From Saccharicrinis sp. UBA6048 (GTDB lineage: Bacteria > Bacteroidota > Bacteroidia > Bacteroidales > Marinilabiliaceae), in the NCBI GenBank assembly GCA_002429115.1, contig DIYS01000055.1, positions 1 through 28,866 on the forward strand: a DNA stretch of 28,866 nt, in the 5' to 3' direction. The position numbers were made by a program, and so were the translations under genes. Under the pieces are notes generated by a model. That model worked only from the letters and a program-made list of their open reading frames with translations, was not told where the DNA came from and did not search any database. Positions within the stretch are counted from its first letter, which is position 1. Each line of letters begins with the position of its first letter. Shown here piece after piece: positions 25,254 to 28,866 of the stretch.

Positions 25254-25927
25254 ACAACAACTGGTTAAAAGATCAAAATCGAAAAGTTGAGTTAAAAGTA
25301 TCGGCCGACGGCTCACACACCTTGTTTGTGCCTGAGTTGGACGAACATTATCATTCGGTAAACGGTGCTTATAACGAATCGATGCATGTATTTATTGAGC
25401 CAGCTTTAAATCATTGTACCAAAACCAACATCAATATTCTGGAAATTGGCCTTGGAACAGGTCTTAATGCATTTTTGACAGCGCTCAATCAAGACAAAAA
25501 ATCGATCTTTTATCATGCGCTTGAAAAGTTCCCCATTAGTGCAGATGCCGCTCTTCAGCTGAACTTTGGTAAGAGTAAAGAAGAAAACGAACTACTAAGC
25601 AAATTACACCAACTACCTTGGAACAAACGTGTTGAACTTCAATCCAATTTCACACTACTTAAAGACGAAACGGACCTGACCGCAACAAGGTTTAACCAAG
25701 GGTACGACCTTGTGTATTTTGATGCTTTCGCACCGGAGGTACAACCAGAAATGTGGGACGAAGTCATTTTCCAAAAGCTTTATGATGCAATGAGCCCAGG
25801 TGGTATATTAACCACCTACTGTGCCAAAGGCATTGTTCGTCGCACCATGCAGGCTGTTGGCTTTACGGTTGAACGCCTACCTGGCCCCAAAGGAAAACGA
25901 GAAATGCTACGTGCAGTTAAGCAGTAG
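25250..25927 (+). CDS. mnmD: tRNA 5-aminomethyl-2-thiouridine methyltransferase (MnmD)
   Basis: This 225-residue enzyme corresponds to the methyltransferase half of MnmC, without the FAD oxidase half. It methylates the wobble uridine side chain (nm5s2U to mnm5s2U) of certain tRNAs, using S-adenosylmethionine. Motifs are ILEIGLGTGLNAFLTAL (SAM binding), DLVYFDAFAPEVQPEMW (DAFxP active-site loop) and LTTYCAKGIVRRTMQAVGF followed by RLPGPKGKREMLRA, all diagnostic. The N-terminal TLFVPELDEHYHSVNGAYNE is also typical. Its start overlaps the MATE stop. The oxidase partner (MnmC2) is not nearby; stand-alone MnmD is common in Bacteroidota. Confidence 0.93.
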   Translation: MNNNWLKDQNRKVELKVSADGSHTLFVPELDEHYHSVNGAYNESMHVFIEPALNHCTKTNINILEIGLGTGLNAFLTALNQDKKSIFYHALEKFPISADAALQLNFGKSKEENELLSKLHQLPWNKRVELQSNFTLLKDETDLTATRFNQGYDLVYFDAFAPEVQPEMWDEVIFQKLYDAMSPGGILTTYCAKGIVRRTMQAVGFTVERLPGPKGKREMLRAVKQ

Positions 25928-25983
25928 CAAATCAATCGTCAAATTTTCTGAATATTCTAATACTCCATCGAATCTCTGCATGA

Positions 25984-27831
25984 TTAATTCGGACTGAGAC
26001 TGATACTATGCATTGAGTCTTTTATCCTATTTGCATCTTTTGCCCTTTCACTTAAACTGGCGGTAGCAGTATAAATCTCTTCAATGCCTGATGCTGCATC
26101 CACTGATTTGGCTTCCGATACTTTTATTTCCTCTGAAATAACATTCATTTTAGAACTGATTGATTGGAGCACATGCTTCATTTTATCTAATTGAGGAAGG
26201 ACTTTAGTTACCTCATCACCAGAGTTATCAGCCAATTTCTTCACTTCATTAGCAACAACTGCAAAGCCTTTGCCCGCCACACCTGCTCTAGCAGCTTCAA
26301 TACTTGCATTCAGCGACAGTAAATTGGTCTGCATCGCGATGTCTTTTATGGTATCCACAATTGATACGAACTCATCAATTACATTTAGATCGGTGTTTAC
26401 GCTATCTGCGATTTCACTAAACTCACGATTTAACTTCTGCGACATTTGAGCATTATCCGTAATCAGGTTATTCATCGAGCCAATTTCACCTTCAATCTGT
26501 TCGATGGTGGTGGCAATATTTTCTCCAATCTCTACCAGGCTATCCTGTATATAGTAATGGCAATTTTGTGGTCGGTTTAAACCATTAAAAATAGCGACTG
26601 CCATATCTTCACACTTACCGTAACCACAGGAAGAACAGTTTACCAAGTCTGCTTCCGGATCCTTTTTCATAGTCTTATAGACTGCTTCCAATTCATGTTG
26701 GTTAGGGAATTTAACCACGTTATTGTGCGATAAATCGGCATAGTTTCGGTTATACAGATCTTTATCCCAGTACTTGTTAACAATGCGTTTTAGCTTCTTC
26801 TCTTTGAAAAAGAACATACGTTTTTTATCGTTGACATATCTTTTTTGCATCTCCTTGTTTCGTTCCTCAATATGAAATTCAATTTCATCAGGAGATTTAT
26901 GTCGATTGACAGTTCCCGGACCGCCATTACAACCTTTTTCGCAACTTAAACAATCAACGAGTTTTGGTGCTCTATTATTTTTTATCTGCTCATTAAGTTG
27001 TGAGAGATATTCATACACCACTTCTGGTCCTTCTATTTTTCTGGTGATGTCAGAAATTTCAGGCACTTCTCTTTGCGCTGTTCTCAGCAGTCCGCCCGGT
27101 GTTGAAAACAGCACTGCCCGTTCAGCGGAAGGATTATCATAGTCTACCGCCTCGTAGTCGTTCAAATCAATATTATGATCCTCTATCAACTTCATCAACG
27201 ACTTTATGGTAACATTATAATCGGCATAGCCCGTTTCCTGAAATTCTCTCTGCTTGGCCAAACATGGTGAAACCACCATCACTTTATGGTCTTTATATTT
27301 CGGATAATAGCTTTTAATCATTTTGGCGGTATGCAGCATCGGGCTATCTGCCGGAGCGAGATATTTTATTAATTCCGGCTGATAGATTTGAATGTAAGTG
27401 ACGATAGCCGGACATGGCTGGGCTATGGTACATGTAGGATCTGAACTTTTGATATGATTCAAATACGACTTAACGGTTAGCTCAGCCCCAAAGCTGACAT
27501 CAAAAAGGGCTTCTACTCCACTCTCTTTTAAATAGCCATTTAAATTGAGATATTGTTTCGGAAAGTTTGAAGCTACCGCTGGTGCAACAATGCCTACAAT
27601 CTGAACACCATTTTTCAAATCCTTTAAAAACCTAGGCGTATCATCTTCATAAACCCGGGCATCATGTGTACAGATATCGATACATGAGCCACAAGAAATA
27701 CACATATCACTATTTACTTCAACATGGTCTTTACTACCATCATTACAAAACTTCACAGGACATACAGATATACATGCATGGCAACTTACACATTTTTCTT
27801 TATCAACAACAAATGATGATGTGAGACTCAT
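25984..27831 (-). CDS. [FeFe]-hydrogenase-like sensor fused to chemoreceptor signalling domain
   Basis: This is a 615-residue soluble protein with no membrane segment. Residues 12-56 hold two [4Fe-4S] ferredoxin motifs (CVSCHACISVCP, CISCGSCIDIC). Residues 75-310 are the H-cluster domain. The four cluster ligands are present as PCPA (Cys140), SPCLAKQREF (Cys190) and CLSCEKGC (Cys297, Cys301). The proton-relay Cys normally just before Cys140 is Pro139. Residues 399-424 form a third Fe-S module (CSSCGYGKC ... C). Residues 430-615 are a coiled-coil with the conserved receptor tip (IAMQTNLLSLNASIEAARAG, GFAVVANEVKKLADNS). No PAS or HAMP is visible. It probably senses H2 or redox state and signals to CheA/CheW (inference); maturases and Che genes are not in the window. 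Confidence 0.9.
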   Translation of the reverse strand: MSLTSSFVVDKEKCVSCHACISVCPVKFCNDGSKDHVEVNSDMCISCGSCIDICTHDARVYEDDTPRFLKDLKNGVQIVGIVAPAVASNFPKQYLNLNGYLKESGVEALFDVSFGAELTVKSYLNHIKSSDPTCTIAQPCPAIVTYIQIYQPELIKYLAPADSPMLHTAKMIKSYYPKYKDHKVMVVSPCLAKQREFQETGYADYNVTIKSLMKLIEDHNIDLNDYEAVDYDNPSAERAVLFSTPGGLLRTAQREVPEISDITRKIEGPEVVYEYLSQLNEQIKNNRAPKLVDCLSCEKGCNGGPGTVNRHKSPDEIEFHIEERNKEMQKRYVNDKKRMFFFKEKKLKRIVNKYWDKDLYNRNYADLSHNNVVKFPNQHELEAVYKTMKKDPEADLVNCSSCGYGKCEDMAVAIFNGLNRPQNCHYYIQDSLVEIGENIATTIEQIEGEIGSMNNLITDNAQMSQKLNREFSEIADSVNTDLNVIDEFVSIVDTIKDIAMQTNLLSLNASIEAARAGVAGKGFAVVANEVKKLADNSGDEVTKVLPQLDKMKHVLQSISSKMNVISEEIKVSEAKSVDAASGIEEIYTATASLSERAKDANRIKDSMHSISLSPN

Positions 27832-27882
27832 AAATAAGTATTTTTAATATTCAAATATTTACTAGTCTCCCTACGCTGTTAC

Positions 27883-27925
27883 TTAAAAAATGTTATAGAC
27901 TTCGATAATACTAAACATTTTTTAA
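27883..27925. repeat. Perfect 12-base inverted repeat
   Basis: TTAAAAAATGTT (27883-27894) and AACATTTTTTAA (27914-27925) are exact reverse complements separated by 19 bases. It lies 52 bases upstream of the sensor ATG, within the leader if the -7 box at 27986-27979 is used. Confidence 0.75.
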
Positions 27926-27978
27926 CAAATTCCATTTACAACATGTAGTATTCGTACCATATTTTCCTTACAATCGAT

Positions 27979-27986
27979 CAAACTTA
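27979..27986 (-). promoter_or_regulatory. -7 promoter element (TAAGTTTG) for the hydrogenase-like sensor
   Basis: This is an exact TAnnTTTG on the minus strand with no TTG at ideal -33 spacing. It would give a leader of about 140 bases. Confidence 0.4.
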
Positions 27987-28107
27987 AAAATATTCAAGTC
28001 GATTGGTTCTGAAATTATACATACCTATCAGATGGTACAATTATCCCTTGTGAGATGATTTTTTAAGCCGATGTTAGTGATTTTTCGTAGTTACTTGTTT
28101 CAATTTA

Positions 28108-28141
28108 ACCTATAGGTATATTATTCTTTTACCCCGGGGTA
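28108..28141. promoter_or_regulatory. Two tandem palindromes, possible operator pair
   Basis: ACCTATAGGT (28108-28117) and TACCCCGGGGTA (28130-28141) are perfect palindromes with centres 23 bases apart. Each is followed by ATATT and a TTCTT string, so the 23-base unit itself is imperfectly repeated. The GC block stands out in AT-rich DNA. Confidence 0.5.
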
Positions 28142-28234
28142 TATTCTTAAAAGATAGTCATTACATTTCATATTGATCCCAATAGAAATTCATTCGGATA
28201 CTTATGAAACTACTATACAATAGTGGAATGCCTT

Positions 28235-28861
28235 TTATTTATCAAGCTCAGCAAGGCAATCTTCTATATTATACAATTGGCCGGACTCCATTCGTTCTGC
28301 CACTGCTTTATATACTCTTGCTGTATCATTGGCCGATACTGAATATGGAACATCAAGATTAAACAATTTCATAGATTCTGTTACCATTGCCGGACGCACC
28401 ACATTTATGCGAATGTTCTTTCCTTTTTCAACTTCGGCTGCTTTAACGAAGCCTTCCAGTCCTGCACATGCCATAGTTATAGCGGCTCCTCCCGGAAATG
28501 GCGTATGGCTGGCAGCTCCTGTAGTTAAAGTAATAAAACCACCTTCTTTAACATGCTTTAACCCTTCAAGTATCAAATTCACCTGACCTCTTAGCTTATT
28601 ATTTAAAGCCAAATCAATATCAGCATCACTTAACTGATCCAGTGGTGCCAAAGTGGCCATTCCGGTTGTAGATATCACACCATCAATATCTTTAATGTCT
28701 TCAAACATCTTTTCAATTGATGCGCGGTCTTCTATATCCACCTGGTAGTCGCCACTACTTTTGCCAATTGCAATTACTTCATGTTCACTTCTTAATAAAT
28801 CAACCACTGCATTACCAATGATACCTGTTCCACCTATTACTAAAATTTGACCATCTCCCAA
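28235..28861 (-). CDS. Atypical short-chain dehydrogenase (SDR), start near the window edge
   Basis: This is a Rossmann-fold SDR of about 208 residues. ILVIGGTGIIGNAVV is the dinucleotide-binding loop, and GKSSGDYQVDIEDRASIE matches a small SDR group of about 200 residues. NNKLRGQVNLILEGL and GGFITLTTGAASHTPFPGG follow, then LEGFVKAAEVE and IRINVVRPAMVTES. The catalytic Tyr-x3-Lys of classical SDRs is absent: the segment after PFPGG reads AAITMACAGLEG. This seems typical of this small group, so it need not be broken. The only start in frame is TTG at 28861, 5 bases from the window edge; the true start may lie outside. Its substrate is unknown. No terminator was seen behind it. Confidence 0.82.
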   Translation of the reverse strand: MGDGQILVIGGTGIIGNAVVDLLRSEHEVIAIGKSSGDYQVDIEDRASIEKMFEDIKDIDGVISTTGMATLAPLDQLSDADIDLALNNKLRGQVNLILEGLKHVKEGGFITLTTGAASHTPFPGGAAITMACAGLEGFVKAAEVEKGKNIRINVVRPAMVTESMKLFNLDVPYSVSANDTARVYKAVAERMESGQLYNIEDCLAELDK

Positions 28862-28866
28862 AAAAC

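Larger units (their letters stand above)
27832..28234. other. 403-base AT-rich region upstream of the hydrogenase-like sensor
   Basis: No coding frame of note. It holds a 12-base inverted repeat (27883-27925), a -7 box (27979-27986) and tandem palindromes (28108-28141), described separately. The rest shows nothing recognised. Confidence 0.6.

Noticed and set aside
25984..27831. Catalytic [FeFe] hydrogenase
   Set aside because: Pro replaces the proton-relay Cys, the L1 motif is changed (AQPCP instead of TSCCP), and the protein carries a signalling domain. A sensor is more likely.
1..28866. CRISPR array, tRNA/rRNA, insertion sequence or prophage
   Set aside because: No regularly spaced direct repeats, cloverleaf sequences, transposase or phage motifs, or terminal inverted repeats with target duplications were noticed on reading.

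Overview
The window comes from a Bacteroidota genome. The evidence is type IX secretion (T9SS) cargo with type B C-terminal domains, several PorP/SprF proteins, a PorE-like protein, and repeated -7 boxes of the Bacteroidota form TAnnTTTG, one with a correctly spaced -33 TTG. The AT-rich composition, the anaerobe-style [FeFe]-hydrogenase-like sensor and the lack of Flavobacterium-type gliding genes make a marine Bacteroidia member (for example Marinilabiliales) plausible. That placement is inference. No rRNA, tRNA, CRISPR array, transposase or phage gene was seen.

Layout. (1) 1-3607, plus strand: the 3' part of a secreted type B T9SS cargo protein with calcium-binding-type repeats, a PorP/SprF protein, and a PorE-like TPR/propeller protein that lacks an OmpA domain. 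(2) 3645-7433: a radical SAM protein facing an Fsr-like MFS exporter; a DUF3127 protein with an SSB-like acidic tail and a cyclophilin; and a small exported protein with six VExWM repeats. (3) 15084 down to 7547, minus strand: a four-gene operon made of a 1511-residue adhesin, PorP/SprF, a second type B cargo and another PorP/SprF. Both cargo/PorP junctions overlap. A consensus promoter lies just upstream. With the pair at 1-2052, this gives three cargo/PorP pairs within 15 kb. (4) 15643-20525: an S37-like peptidase lipoprotein, an Spx/ArsC-family protein, two outer-membrane barrel candidates, an exported HAD phosphatase and a small conserved protein. (5) 20828-25927: a porin coupled to an FMN-binding (flavinylation-motif) protein, DNA polymerase IV, a MATE exporter and the overlapping tRNA methyltransferase mnmD. 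(6) 25984-28861, minus strand: a soluble fusion of ferredoxin clusters, an [FeFe]-hydrogenase H-cluster domain, a further Fe-S module and a chemoreceptor signalling hairpin. It is preceded by a 403-base leader region holding a perfect 12-base inverted repeat and two tandem palindromes. An atypical short-chain dehydrogenase ends the window.

How the genes work together. The main theme is surface display: each large secreted protein with a type B sorting domain is encoded directly before its own PorP/SprF partner, in two cases with overlapping reading frames. A second theme is redox: FMN-binding protein plus porin in the envelope, an Spx/ArsC-like thiol protein, and a cytoplasmic hydrogenase-like chemoreceptor. 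The most unusual items are the hydrogenase-chemoreceptor fusion with its upstream palindromes, the clustered cargo/PorP pairs, the OmpA-less PorE relative and the VExWM-repeat protein.

Several starts proposed here are shorter than the longest open frame: the cyclophilin, the PorP at 8545, the Spx/ArsC protein and DNA polymerase IV.
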